NCBI GenBank assembly: GCA_004555735.1
Contig: SFHH01000004.1
Coordinates: 1-32,680 of the forward strand
Source: Acidaminococcus fermentans
GTDB taxonomy: Bacteria > Bacillota > Negativicutes > Acidaminococcales > Acidaminococcaceae
DNA length: 32,680 bases
Reading direction: 5' to 3'
Of the stretch, positions 24,526 to 32,680 are shown piece by piece; within the stretch, counting starts at the first letter, position 1, and every line of letters starts with the position of its first letter. Position numbers and translations under genes: made by a program. A model generated the notes under the pieces. It made no database searches and was not told the DNA's origin. It worked only from the letters and a program-made list of their open reading frames with translations.

Positions 24526-27500
24526 ATGAATTCAAGTCGTTATAAAATCGTACCCAACAGGCATGTTTTCTTGGATTTCATGGTGACCCTGGACCTGAGT
24601 CCAGAACAGCGCCATTGTGTAGAAACATTCCCCATCCGGTATGTGGAAGTGGATGAAGCCAGGAATACCTGGAAAATTTCATATGATGCAGCAGCAACAC
24701 TTCTGGAACGACAGGAACTGGCAGCGGTAGCCCAAAAGCTGGCCGCTGCCTGTTCTGTCGCTCAGGTGACCTTCGTCAATGTACATGGGGACCAGGCGGC
24801 GGCTCCCTGCTTGGAGGAGGAAGGAATCCCCCTGCCAGAGCCGGAACCGGAAGAGGAAGCAGCTCCGGAAGATGACTTTTTCCAGAGTGAGGAATACCAG
24901 AAGGCCCTGGAAGCTGTCCAAGGGAGTACGGAAGAAGGCCTGAGCAAAGATGGGGTGGTCTTCGGCCGGAAGATCACCAAAAAGGCCCGGACCATGGCAG
25001 AAGTGGTGGAAGAAGAGAATAATGTGGTGGTAGAAGGCACGGTCGTGGGGTTCGAACAACGGGAACTGCGGACGGGAGCTGTCATGCTCACCATCAAGCT
25101 CACCGACGCTACGGAAGGGCTCTTTGCCAAGATCCGCTTCGGGGAACGGAATGAGGGCAATGATCCCAAGAAGAACCAGAAGGAATGTGCGGACCTCCAG
25201 GCCAAGATCCCGGAAGGGTCCCTGGTGAAGATCCAGGGGAACATCACCGTGGACAAATACGCCAACTCCGAGCTGGTGATGGTAGGGGTCAAGGGTATCA
25301 TGAAGGAACCGGTGGAACTCCGGGAAGACAGGGCGGAAGTCAAACGGGTGGAGCTCCACTGCCACACCAAGATGAGCAAGATGGACGGACTCACCCCCAT
25401 CAAGGAACTGGTGGATACGGCTGTGCGCTGGGGCCACAAAGCCTTGGCCCTGACGGACCACGGGGTGGTCCAGGCCTTCCCCTTTGCCTACGATGAAGCC
25501 AAGGACCTGGCCAAAAAGAACGGCTGGGAACTGAAGCTGATCTACGGGGTGGAAGGCTATCTGTGCCACAGCCGGGAGGATAAGAAGAACTACCACATCA
25601 TCCTCCTGGCCAAGAACGTGGAAGGACTCCGGAACCTGTATCGGCTGGTGTCCCTGTCCCATCTCCAGTATTTCGGCGGCAAACCCAAGCGGCCTCGGCT
25701 CACCAAGGGCCTCTTGGACCAGTACCGGGCCGGGCTGATCATCGGCTCTGCCTGTGCTGCGGGGGAAGTATACCGGGCCATCCTGGCCGGGGTGCCGGAC
25801 GAGGAACTGAAAGAGATCGCCTCCTACTACGATTATCTGGAAATCCAGCCCACCGGCAACAATAACTATCTGATCCGGGATCCCCGGTTCCCGGATATCA
25901 AATCAGTGGAAGACCTCCAGGCCATCAACAAAAAGATCCTGGCCCTGGGGGACGGACTGGGGAAACTGACGGTGGCCACCTGCGACGTCCACTTCCTGAA
26001 TCCGGAAGACGCCCTGGCCCGGAAGATCCTCCAGGCGGGGATGGGGTATCCCGACGAGGAACAGCCCCCTCTGTACCTGCGGACCACCGAAGAGATGCTG
26101 GAGGAGTTTGCCTACCTGGGAGACCGGGCCTATGAAGTGGTGGTGGAAAACGCCAACAAGATCAGCGACCAGGTGGAGCATTTCAAACCGGTGCCCGACC
26201 GGGACCAGCTGTATTCGCCCACCATCCCTGGGGCCAAGGAAAAGGTGGAATCCCTGAGCTATGCCAAAGCCCACGAATGGTACGGCCCCAAGCTGCCGAA
26301 GATCGTGGAAGACCGGCTGAAGCAGGAACTGTCCTCCATCATCGGCAATGGGTTCTCGGTGCTGTACTACATTGCCCACCTGCTGGTGAAGAAATCCAAC
26401 GACGACGGGTACATGGTAGGGTCCCGGGGATCCGTAGGGTCTTCCTTTGTGGCCACTATGCTGAACATCACAGAAGTGAACCCCCTGGTACCCCATTACC
26501 GGTGCCCCCACTGCTACCATACGGAATTCTTCACCGACGGCTCCGTAGGGTCTGGCTTCGACTTGCCGGAGAAGGACTGTCCGGAATGCGGCACCCCTAT
26601 GATTCGGGACGGGCACAACATCCCGTTCGCCGTATTCCTGGGATTCCATGGGGACAAGGTGCCGGATATCGATCTGAACTTCTCTGGGGAATACCAGCCC
26701 CGGGCCCACAAATACACGGAAGAACTGTTCGGACGGGACAATGTGTTCCGGGCCGGTACGTTGGGGACCATCAAGGACAAGACGGCCTACGGGTACATCA
26801 AGAAGTATTATGAAACCCGGGGCGAACCGAAACGGACCGCCTTCATCGAAGGGCTGATCCCTAAACTGGCCGGAGTGAAGCGGACCACCGGCCAGCACCC
26901 CGGGGGCATCGTGGTCATCCCCAGGAACTTGGATGTCCACTACATCACCCCGGTGTCCTACCCAGCAGATGATCCCAGTTGCGGCACCATCACCACCCAC
27001 TACGATTTCCACTCCATTGACGAACGGATCGTCAAGCTGGATATCCTGGGCCACGATGATCCTACGGTGATCAAGATGCTGGATCGGATGCTGGGAGAGG
27101 ATTACTGCCGGAACATCCCCATCGGGGATCCGGATACCATGGAGCTGTTCCTGTCCACCAAATCCCTGGGGGTGACCCCGGAGCAGATCGGGACGGACGT
27201 GGCCACTTACGGGGTGCCGGAATGCGGTACCCGCTTCGTGCGCCAAATGATCTCGGATGTAAAGCCCAAGAACTTTTCCGACCTGCTGCGCATTTCCGGC
27301 TATTCCCATGGCACCGATGTGTGGCTGAACAACGCCCAGGATTTGATCAAGGCGGGGACGCCTACCGAAGATACCATCTCTACCCGGGACGATATCATGA
27401 ACTGGCTGATCAACAAGGGGATGGAACCCAGCATGGCTTTCGGGATCATGGAATGGAGCCGGAAAGGAAAGGCCCACAAGAAAGGGTTCAAGCCGGACCA

Positions 27501-28095
27501 GCTGGAAGCCTTCGCAAAGGCCCATATCCCGGATTTCTACATCAAAGCCTGTACCACACTGCAGTATCTGTTCCCCAAGGCTCACGCTGTGGCTTACGTG
27601 CTCAGTGCCTACCGGATCGCCTACTGCAAGGTGCACCATCCCAAGGAGTTCTACGCCGCCTACTTTACGGTCCGGGCGCCCCACTTCGACTATACCCTGG
27701 TCCACAAGGGCCTGGATTATATGAAGCGGTTCATCCAGAACGTGAACAACCAGGGGACCAAGGCTTCCGTCAATGACAAGGATACTGCCACCTATATGGA
27801 ACTGTGCGTGGAGATGTTGGAACGGGGATTTGTGTTCGATAAAGTGGATCTGTACAAATCCGATGCCCACAGATTCCTGGTGACGGAAAAAGGGCTGCTG
27901 CCCCCGCTGGGTGCCATTGGAGGCATCGGGGGAGTGGCGGCGGAAGGAATCGTGGAAGCCCGGAAGAAAGGGCCTTTCATTTCCCAGGAAGATCTGCGGA
28001 ACCGGGCCAAGATCAGTACATCCAATGTGGAGATATTAGACGAACTGGGGATCCTGGAAGGGATGCCCAAGACGGACCAGATCGAACTGTTTTAA
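24526..28095 (+). CDS. polC: DNA polymerase III PolC, without the exonuclease domain
   Basis: 1189 residues, against about 1437 for Bacillus PolC. In order: an N-terminal region with an acidic linker, an OB fold (about 165-265), a PHP domain starting at H278/H280 (ELHCHTKMSKMDG) with D311/H312 in ALTDHGVV, then the polymerase core. The PolC-specific zinc site is C660, C663, C685, C688 and the palm aspartates are D714 and D716 in PDIDLNFSGEYQ. What is missing is the DEDD exonuclease that normally interrupts the PHP domain: IYGVEGY near residue 344 runs after about 10 residues into YHIILLAKNVEGLRNLYRLVS. No FD.ETTG motif occurs anywhere. Reading frame and flanks are intact. ATG 24526 has GAGG (24517-24520); ATG 24508 overlaps mgtC and lacks a site. 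Confidence 0.95.
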   Translation: MNSSRYKIVPNRHVFLDFMVTLDLSPEQRHCVETFPIRYVEVDEARNTWKISYDAAATLLERQELAAVAQKLAAACSVAQVTFVNVHGDQAAAPCLEEEGIPLPEPEPEEEAAPEDDFFQSEEYQKALEAVQGSTEEGLSKDGVVFGRKITKKARTMAEVVEEENNVVVEGTVVGFEQRELRTGAVMLTIKLTDATEGLFAKIRFGERNEGNDPKKNQKECADLQAKIPEGSLVKIQGNITVDKYANSELVMVGVKGIMKEPVELREDRAEVKRVELHCHTKMSKMDGLTPIKELVDTAVRWGHKALALTDHGVVQAFPFAYDEAKDLAKKNGWELKLIYGVEGYLCHSREDKKNYHIILLAKNVEGLRNLYRLVSLSHLQYFGGKPKRPRLTKGLLDQYRAGLIIGSACAAGEVYRAILAGVPDEELKEIASYYDYLEIQPTGNNNYLIRDPRFPDIKSVEDLQAINKKILALGDGLGKLTVATCDVHFLNPEDALARKILQAGMGYPDEEQPPLYLRTTEEMLEEFAYLGDRAYEVVVENANKISDQVEHFKPVPDRDQLYSPTIPGAKEKVESLSYAKAHEWYGPKLPKIVEDRLKQELSSIIGNGFSVLYYIAHLLVKKSNDDGYMVGSRGSVGSSFVATMLNITEVNPLVPHYRCPHCYHTEFFTDGSVGSGFDLPEKDCPECGTPMIRDGHNIPFAVFLGFHGDKVPDIDLNFSGEYQPRAHKYTEELFGRDNVFRAGTLGTIKDKTAYGYIKKYYETRGEPKRTAFIEGLIPKLAGVKRTTGQHPGGIVVIPRNLDVHYITPVSYPADDPSCGTITTHYDFHSIDERIVKLDILGHDDPTVIKMLDRMLGEDYCRNIPIGDPDTMELFLSTKSLGVTPEQIGTDVATYGVPECGTRFVRQMISDVKPKNFSDLLRISGYSHGTDVWLNNAQDLIKAGTPTEDTISTRDDIMNWLINKGMEPSMAFGIMEWSRKGKAHKKGFKPDQLEAFAKAHIPDFYIKACTTLQYLFPKAHAVAYVLSAYRIAYCKVHHPKEFYAAYFTVRAPHFDYTLVHKGLDYMKRFIQNVNNQGTKASVNDKDTATYMELCVEMLERGFVFDKVDLYKSDAHRFLVTEKGLLPPLGAIGGIGGVAAEGIVEARKKGPFISQEDLRNRAKISTSNVEILDELGILEGMPKTDQIELF

Positions 28096-28097
28096 GC

Positions 28098-28137
28098 CAA
28101 GGGGCTGCTGCGTGTGCAACAGCCCCTTGACTTTTTT
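28098..28137 (+). terminator. terminator after polC
   Basis: CAAGGGGCTGCTGC (28098-28111) pairs with GCAACAGCCCCTTG (28116-28129), with one mismatch and a GTGT loop, followed by ACTTTTTT. Another member of the GGGGCTGTTGC family. Its 3' end overlaps the -35 box of the copA promoter. Confidence 0.92.
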
Positions 28138-28155
28138 ACCCATGTAGGGTATCAT
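28127..28155 (+). promoter_or_regulatory. promoter of copA
   Basis: TTGACT (28127-28132), a 17-bp spacer and TATCAT (28150-28155); both boxes match 5 of 6. The -35 uses the last bases of the polC terminator stem. The predicted start is near 28162. A second -10-like TATAAG (28186-28191) has no good -35. Confidence 0.65.
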
Positions 28156-28188
28156 AGGGACATAGCAAAGGATACCTAGGTAGGGTAT
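28137..28188 (+). promoter_or_regulatory. paired CsoR-like operator candidates
   Basis: TACCC-ATGTA-GGGTA (28137-28151) is a perfect inverted repeat placed between the -35 and -10 boxes. A second, imperfect one, ATACCTAGGTAGGGTAT (28172-28188), lies just after the predicted start. TACCC/GGGTA arms resemble copper-sensing CsoR operators of Bacillota. The regulator gene is not in the window. Confidence 0.55.
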
Positions 28189-28207
28189 AAGAAAGAGAGG
28201 TTCGACC

Positions 28208-31018
28208 ATGAAGCAATATATCGTAACGGGCATGACCTGTGCATCCTGCCAGGCACATGTGGAAAAGGCAGTTGCTGGTGTGCCCGGTGTCAAGAGTGTT
28301 TCCGTATCCCTTTTGACCAACAGTATGGGGGTGGAAGGGACCGCCTCCGACAGGGATATCATCCAGGCCGTGGAGGACGCAGGGTATGGGGCGTCCGTCA
28401 AAGGGGCTGCCCAGGCCAAGCAGGGACTGGCTGAGAAACTGGCAGCTGATGAAGAGGCGCTGAAGGACCATGAGACGCCTCGGCTCCGCCGCCGGCTGTT
28501 CACTTCCCTGGGGTTCCTGTTCGTACTCATGTACATCACCATGGGCCATAACATGCTGGACTGGCCGGTGCCGGCCCTCCTGGACGGGAATCATCTGGGG
28601 CTGATGCTCACCCAGATGCTGCTGGCCATCATCGTCATGTACATCAACAAGGACTTTTACACCAGCGGCTTCAAGACCCTGTTCCATGGGGCTCCCAATA
28701 TGGATACCCTGGTGGCCCTGGGTTCTTCCGTATCTTTTTTCTGGAGCCTGGCCGTATTCTATGACATCACGTTCCTGACGGTCCACGGGACTCCTTTTGC
28801 AGAACTCCACCATATGTATATGCATGACCTGTACTTTGAAACGGCGGCTATGATCCCTTCCCTGATCACCTTGGGGAAGATGCTGGAGGCCATGAGCAAG
28901 GGCCGGACTACCGATGCCCTGAAAGGGCTCATGAAATTGGCTCCCAAGACAGCTGTGCTGATCCGGGATGGGGAGGAAGTCACCGTATCCATCGATGATG
29001 TGCAGAAAGGAGACATCTTTGCCGTCCGTCCCGGGGAAAACATCCCGGTGGATGGGGTGGTCGTCAAAGGGAATTCTGCCGTCAACGAAAGCGCCCTTAC
29101 GGGGGAAAGCCTGCCGGTGGACAAGAAGCCGGGGGATAAGGTCTCTACGGCGACCATCAACCAATCCGGGTATCTGGAATGTGAAGCTACCCGGGTCGGG
29201 GAAGACACCACATTGAGCCAGATCATCAAGCTGGTCAGCGATGCGGCGGCCACCAAGGCCCCCATCGCCCGGATCGCAGATAAGGTCTCTGCCGTATTTG
29301 TACCGGCCATCATCAGCATTGCTGTGATCACCACCATCGGCTGGCTGATCGCCGGGGCCCCTCTGGGTTCTGCCATTGCAAGGGGCATCGCTGTTTTAGT
29401 CATCGCCTGTCCCTGTGCCCTGGGGCTGGCAACCCCTGTGGCCATCATGGTAGGCAGCGGGGTGGGAGCCAAGAACGGTATCCTATTCAAGACTTCTTCT
29501 TCTTTGGAAAATGCCGGCAAGGCAGCTGTGATGGCCTTGGATAAGACCGGGACCATCACCCAGGGCCAGCCCAAAGTAACGGATGTGGTGCCTGCAGAAG
29601 GGTATACCAGAGAAAGCCTGCTCCAGCTGGCCTATGACCTGGAACAGAAATCCGAACATCCCCTGGCCAAAGCGGTGGTAGAAGAAGCCCAGGCCAAAGG
29701 GCTCCAGGCAGAAGACGTGGATGGATTCCAGGCCCTGCCGGGGAATGGGCTCCAAGTCCTCCAGAAAGGAGAGAAACTCATCGGCGGCAGCCTGAGCTTT
29801 CTGAAGAGCCTGGGGGTTGTGGACAGCACCCTGGAAGCCAAAGCTGGGGAACTGGCCAGCCAGGGCAAGACGCCCCTGGTGTTTGCCAAAGATGGGAAAT
29901 TGGCCGGGATGATCGCCGTGGCTGACGTGATCAAGGAAGACTCCGCCAAGGCCATCAAAGAACTCCAGAACATGGGGATCGAAGTGGTCATGGTCACCGG
30001 GGACAACCAACGGACTGCAGAAGCCATCGGCCGGCAGGCTGGGGTGGATAAAGTGGTGGCCGACGTCCTGCCGGAAGGCAAGGAAGCTGTGATCCGGGAA
30101 CTCCAGAAAGCCGGAGGCCTGGTGGCTATGGTAGGGGACGGCATCAATGATGCTCCGGCCCTCACCCGGGCAGATATCGGCATCGCCATCGGTGCTGGGG
30201 CCGATGTGGCCATCGATTCAGCGGACATCGTACTGATGAACAGCCGCCTCACAGATGTATCGGCAGCCGTCCGGCTGAGCCGGGGCACGGTGACCAACAT
30301 CCACGAGAACCTGTTCTGGGCCTTCTTCTACAATATGATCTGCATCCCGCTGGCAGCTGGCCTGTTCAGCTATAAGATGAATCCCATGGTAGGAGCGGCT
30401 GCCATGAGCCTGTCCAGTTTCACCGTGTGCATGAATGCCCTGCGGCTGAACCTGTTCAACCTCCATGATGCCCGGCATGACAAGAAACGGAAGAACCCGG
30501 CAGCGGATCTGGTAGAAAAAGCGGACCTGGCTCCCCAGCCGGCTGCCTGCCCGGTACCGGCAGTGGCCGGCACTCAGGTGACCTATCAGGTGAAAGGCAT
30601 GATGTGCGCCCACTGCGAAGGCCGGGTGAAGAAGGCCCTGGAAGGGCTGGACGGGGTCGTCAGCGCCCAGGCGGACCACACGGCCGGGACCGTGGAAGCC
30701 ACGGTGACCCACCCTCTGGATTATGCCTTGGTACAGCAGGCGGTGGCCAAAGCCGGTTATGAAGTGACCGGAGAAGGAAAAACGGCAGCTAAGGCAGCTG
30801 CTGGGACCACTGTGACCCTGAAAGTGAAAGGCATGATGTGCGCCCACTGCGAAGGCCGGGTGAAAAAGGCTCTGGAAGGGCTGGAGGGAGTCATCAGCGC
30901 CAAAGCCGACCATAATTCCGGCACCGTGGAAGTCACCGAAACCCGGAATGTCCCAGAAAACGACTTCAAGAGCGCCATACTGAAGGCGGGATATGAATAT
31001 GAGGGGATAGAAGCATAG
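28208..31018 (+). CDS. copA: P1B-type copper-translocating ATPase with three metal-binding domains
   Basis: 936 residues. It exports Cu(I) across the cytoplasmic membrane at the cost of ATP. The N-terminal HMA domain has C11/C14 (MTCASC). Membrane helices follow, with the transport motif C401-P-C403 ([12 protein letters not shown]), the phosphorylated D445 in DKTGTIT and D644 in [10 protein letters not shown] near residue 710 and MSLSS in the last helices match the Cu(I) class. Unusually, two further HMA domains follow at the C-terminus (C800/C803 and C878/C881, both [17 protein letters not shown]), 78 codons apart and almost identical in DNA. Most CopA proteins carry HMA domains only at the N-terminus. 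The purine-rich GAAAGAGAGG before ATG 28208 acts as ribosome-binding site. Confidence 0.95.
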   Translation: MKQYIVTGMTCASCQAHVEKAVAGVPGVKSVSVSLLTNSMGVEGTASDRDIIQAVEDAGYGASVKGAAQAKQGLAEKLAADEEALKDHETPRLRRRLFTSLGFLFVLMYITMGHNMLDWPVPALLDGNHLGLMLTQMLLAIIVMYINKDFYTSGFKTLFHGAPNMDTLVALGSSVSFFWSLAVFYDITFLTVHGTPFAELHHMYMHDLYFETAAMIPSLITLGKMLEAMSKGRTTDALKGLMKLAPKTAVLIRDGEEVTVSIDDVQKGDIFAVRPGENIPVDGVVVKGNSAVNESALTGESLPVDKKPGDKVSTATINQSGYLECEATRVGEDTTLSQIIKLVSDAAATKAPIARIADKVSAVFVPAIISIAVITTIGWLIAGAPLGSAIARGIAVLVIACPCALGLATPVAIMVGSGVGAKNGILFKTSSSLENAGKAAVMALDKTGTITQGQPKVTDVVPAEGYTRESLLQLAYDLEQKSEHPLAKAVVEEAQAKGLQAEDVDGFQALPGNGLQVLQKGEKLIGGSLSFLKSLGVVDSTLEAKAGELASQGKTPLVFAKDGKLAGMIAVADVIKEDSAKAIKELQNMGIEVVMVTGDNQRTAEAIGRQAGVDKVVADVLPEGKEAVIRELQKAGGLVAMVGDGINDAPALTRADIGIAIGAGADVAIDSADIVLMNSRLTDVSAAVRLSRGTVTNIHENLFWAFFYNMICIPLAAGLFSYKMNPMVGAAAMSLSSFTVCMNALRLNLFNLHDARHDKKRKNPAADLVEKADLAPQPAACPVPAVAGTQVTYQVKGMMCAHCEGRVKKALEGLDGVVSAQADHTAGTVEATVTHPLDYALVQQAVAKAGYEVTGEGKTAAKAAAGTTVTLKVKGMMCAHCEGRVKKALEGLEGVISAKADHNSGTVEVTETRNVPENDFKSAILKAGYEYEGIEA
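30590..30934 (+). repeat. tandem duplication of the C-terminal HMA domain in copA
   Basis: The segment beginning at 30590 is repeated from 30824, an offset of 234 bp (78 codons). The first 41 bases are identical, including third codon positions; similarity then declines toward about 30700 and 30934. The two units are separated by an alanine-rich linker. The near-identity at silent sites suggests a recent duplication or gene conversion. Confidence 0.85.
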
Positions 31019-31042
31019 GATTGTCAGCTGACCGTTGACCAG

Positions 31043-31073
31043 AGGGGCTGCCGCTTCGGTGGCAGCCCCTTTT
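31043..31073 (+). terminator. terminator after copA with UUCG loop
   Basis: AGGGGCTGCCGC (31043-31054) pairs with GTGGCAGCCCCT (31059-31070), including one G-U pair, around a C(UUCG)G tetraloop, followed by a short T run. It shares the GGGGCTG stem base with the other terminators. Confidence 0.88.
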
Positions 31074-31078
31074 CCCCC

Positions 31079-31108
31079 TTGACGAAAAATCGTTAACAAC
31101 GGTATAAT
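31079..31108 (+). promoter_or_regulatory. promoter of yabR-tilS
   Basis: TTGACG (31079-31084), an 18-bp spacer and TATAAT (31103-31108). Confidence 0.8.
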
Positions 31109-31116
31109 GGTTAACG
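31091..31116 (+). promoter_or_regulatory. inverted repeat flanking the -10 box, operator candidate
   Basis: CGTTAAC (31091-31097) and GTTAACG (31110-31116) form a perfect 7-bp inverted repeat with a 12-base centre that contains the TATAAT box. A protein bound there would block RNA polymerase. The regulator is not known. Confidence 0.5.
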
Positions 31117-31151
31117 TAATACCCACTGAAAAAGGAGGATGTCTTTGACTT

Positions 31152-31640
31152 ATGGCTTTGGAAAAAGGCGCAGTTGTAGATGGTATTGTCACCGGGATTA
31201 CGAATTTTGGTGCATTTGTGTCATTGCCCGAAAATAAGGTTGGTCTGATTCACATTTCTGAGGTTTCCAATGTCTTCGTCAAAGATGTACATGATTTCCT
31301 CAAGGTTAAGGACAAGGTTACGGTCAAGGTGGTTTCCATCGATGACAAAGGGAAAATCGGCCTGTCCCTGAAAGCCCTGATGCCTCCTGCTCCTGCTCCG
31401 GAACGGAAACTGGCTGGGGAAAATCGGCATTTCGAGAACAAACATCTGGACAATAAACGGTTCGACGGCAAGAAGCGGTTTGAAGGCAAACCCTTCCATG
31501 GAGCTCCCCGAGCACAGGGACCCATGAGCTTCGAAGACAAGCTTTCTAAGTTTCTGAAAGAAAGTGATGATCGTCTGCTGGATCTGAAACGGAATACGGA
31601 ATCCAAACGGGGCGGCCGTGGTGCTCGCAGAGGAGATTGA
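31152..31640 (+). CDS. yabR: S1-domain RNA-binding protein, YabR-like
   Basis: 162 residues. One S1 domain (about 1-75; GAVVDGIVTGITNFGAFVSLPENKVGLIHISEVS) is followed by a proline stretch and a basic, low-complexity tail rich in Lys, Arg, Asn and His (about 90-162) ending RGGRGARRGD. YabR-like genes lie between divIC and tilS in Bacillota, and tilS follows here, which supports the name. A role on ribosomes or RNA is likely; details are unknown. The Shine-Dalgarno AAAGGAGG (31131-31138) is 13 bases from ATG 31152, longer than usual, but no other in-frame start exists because a TGA lies two codons upstream. Confidence 0.88.
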   Translation: MALEKGAVVDGIVTGITNFGAFVSLPENKVGLIHISEVSNVFVKDVHDFLKVKDKVTVKVVSIDDKGKIGLSLKALMPPAPAPERKLAGENRHFENKHLDNKRFDGKKRFEGKPFHGAPRAQGPMSFEDKLSKFLKESDDRLLDLKRNTESKRGGRGARRGD

Positions 31641-31650
31641 TGAACACACA

Positions 31651-31679
31651 AAAGGTACTTCCTCGGAAGTACCTTTTTT
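31651..31679 (+). terminator. hairpin between yabR and tilS
   Basis: AAAGGTACTTC (31651-31661) pairs with GAAGTACCTTT (31666-31676) around a 4-base loop and runs into TTTTTT (31674-31679). It would limit tilS expression from the yabR promoter; no separate tilS promoter is obvious. Confidence 0.85.
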
Positions 31680-31696
31680 AATTAGAAGGTGAAAGC

Positions 31697-32680
31697 GTGA
31701 GTATACTAGAAGACAGTCTGCGGCAGCTGGTAGCGGCTTCCCCTCTGTGGCAGCCCCCTTCCCCGGCAGTGGCAGCCTGCAGCGGAGGAGCTGATTCCCT
31801 GGCCCTCACCGATGTCATGGCCAGGCAGGGGGAAGCAGACGGCGTGAGAGTCCTGGTGGTCCATGTCCAGCATCATCTCCGGGGCGAAGAAGCAGAACGG
31901 GATGCGGCCTTGGTGGAGGACTACTGCCGGGCCCGGGGGCTGGATTTCCGGCGGATGGACGTGGACCCGGGAACCCTGGCCCAGGAAGAAGGTTTATCCC
32001 TGGAGGAAGCGGCTCGGAAGCTGCGGTATGAGGCTCTGGAACAATGCCGGGAAGAAGTGGGAGCCAGCGGCATTTTCCTGGCCCATCACCAGGATGATCA
32101 GGCAGAAACGGTCCTCCTGAACCTCCTCCGGGGAACCGGGACACGGGGTATGCGGGGCATGCTGCCAGTGAGCGGATCCCTGGCTCGTCCTTTCCTGGAT
32201 ATCACCCGGAGGGACACGGAAGCGTATTGTGCGGAACAGGGGCTGACCTACTGTTTGGACAGTACCAATGAAGACCTGGCTTTCAAACGGAACTGGGTGC
32301 GGAAGAAACTCCTGCCCCTGCTGGAAACCCAGAATCCCCAGATCAGCAGGCAGCTGGCCCAGGCGGCACGATTGGCAGCCAGTGATGAGGCCTATCTGGA
32401 GGAACTGGCCGGCCGCTATCTCCGGGCTTATGGCCGGGAGGTGTTCGGCACCGTCGATGTAAAAGTGGAAAAAGAATTCGGGGCATTGCCCTTGGCCCTC
32501 CGCAGCCGAGTGATCCGGATCCTGGTCCGGAAAGCTGGCGGGGCCGAACTAGGATATGACCACGTGCAGAAAATCCTGGAAATGATTGCCCGGGGAGTGG
32601 GCAACAAAGCGTTGGATGTCCCTGGGAATGTCCGGCTGATCTATCTGAACGGCCGGTTGATGGCGGGAAAGAACCAACGG
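31697..32680 (+). CDS. tilS: tRNA(Ile)-lysidine synthase, 3' end outside the window
   Basis: 328 codons are open to the window edge with no stop; the full protein is usually 430-480 residues. TilS adds lysine to C34 of the CAU anticodon tRNA(Ile), so that it reads AUA. The ATP pyrophosphatase P-loop is SGGADS at 29-34. FLAHHQDDQAETVLLNLLRGTGTRGMRGM and FKRNWVRKKLLPLLE are diagnostic. The start is GTG 31697, preceded by AAGGTGA (31686-31692). The next expected genes in this arrangement, hpt and ftsH, lie beyond the window. Confidence 0.95.
   Translation, partial: MSILEDSLRQLVAASPLWQPPSPAVAACSGGADSLALTDVMARQGEADGVRVLVVHVQHHLRGEEAERDAALVEDYCRARGLDFRRMDVDPGTLAQEEGLSLEEAARKLRYEALEQCREEVGASGIFLAHHQDDQAETVLLNLLRGTGTRGMRGMLPVSGSLARPFLDITRRDTEAYCAEQGLTYCLDSTNEDLAFKRNWVRKKLLPLLETQNPQISRQLAQAARLAASDEAYLEELAGRYLRAYGREVFGTVDVKVEKEFGALPLALRSRVIRILVRKAGGAELGYDHVQKILEMIARGVGNKALDVPGNVRLIYLNGRLMAGKNQR

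Noticed and set aside
25903-27870. 655-codon minus-strand open frame opposite polC
   Set aside because: The polC reading frame is conserved throughout; the antisense product shows no motif and no ribosome-binding site of note.

Overview
This 32.7 kb window is a dense, GC-rich stretch of a bacterial core chromosome. The gene content points to the Bacillota: a FapR/PlsX/FabK-type fatty-acid cluster, a PolC-type replicative polymerase, a clostridial 2[4Fe-4S] ferredoxin, YceD-RpmF, and the block rpsB-tsf-pyrH-frr-uppS-cdsA-dxr-rseP-ispG-proS-polC. My best guess is class Negativicutes, close to Acidaminococcus. That is inference from gene order, base composition and style, not from a database match. 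I see no IS element, prophage, CRISPR array, tRNA or rRNA. Almost every gene reads on the + strand; ilvE is the exception.

Layout. 1-49: the last codons of acetate kinase. 68-886: a consensus promoter, yceD and rpmF, closed by a terminator. 918-1624: a small transaldolase-family gene. 1671-9364: the lipid operon, with a promoter overlapped by a FapR box, then fapR-plsX-fabH-fabD-fabG-acpP-fabK-like-fabF-rnc and a strong terminator. The junctions are tight or overlapping, so FapR probably controls the set through malonyl-CoA. 9368-9555: a non-coding repeat element. 9624-10738: ilvE on the minus strand with its own promoter and a palindrome. 10776-13025: an Elp3-like radical SAM gene overlapping an AlaX-type tRNA-editing gene. 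13066-13214: a second repeat element. 13251-15121: rpsB-tsf with a structured leader. 15142-17023: pyrH, frr, a small unknown gene and ferredoxin. 17038-23662: uppS, cdsA, dxr, rseP, ispG and proS (isoprenoid, phospholipid and envelope functions, plus a tRNA synthetase). 23667-23825: a third repeat element. 23838-28137: mgtC and polC. 28127-31073: a copper ATPase with an operator-like promoter. 31079-32680: a YabR-like S1 protein and tilS, which runs off the end.

The most unusual items are these. (1) A family of non-coding elements has inverted arms made of in-phase 7-bp repeats (GTCNNNN on the left, NNNNGAC on the right) around a hairpin-rich core. The 13 kb and 23.7 kb copies are homologous and lie in opposite orientations. 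The 9.4 kb copy keeps the architecture but uses a different heptad and core. (2) PolC lacks the DEDD proofreading exonuclease that normally interrupts its PHP domain. (3) The copper ATPase carries two nearly identical metal-binding domains at its C-terminus as well as one at the N-terminus. (4) The enoyl-reductase position of the fab operon is held by a FabK-like flavoprotein with a C-terminal four-cysteine motif. (5) One terminator hairpin sequence recurs at several loci.
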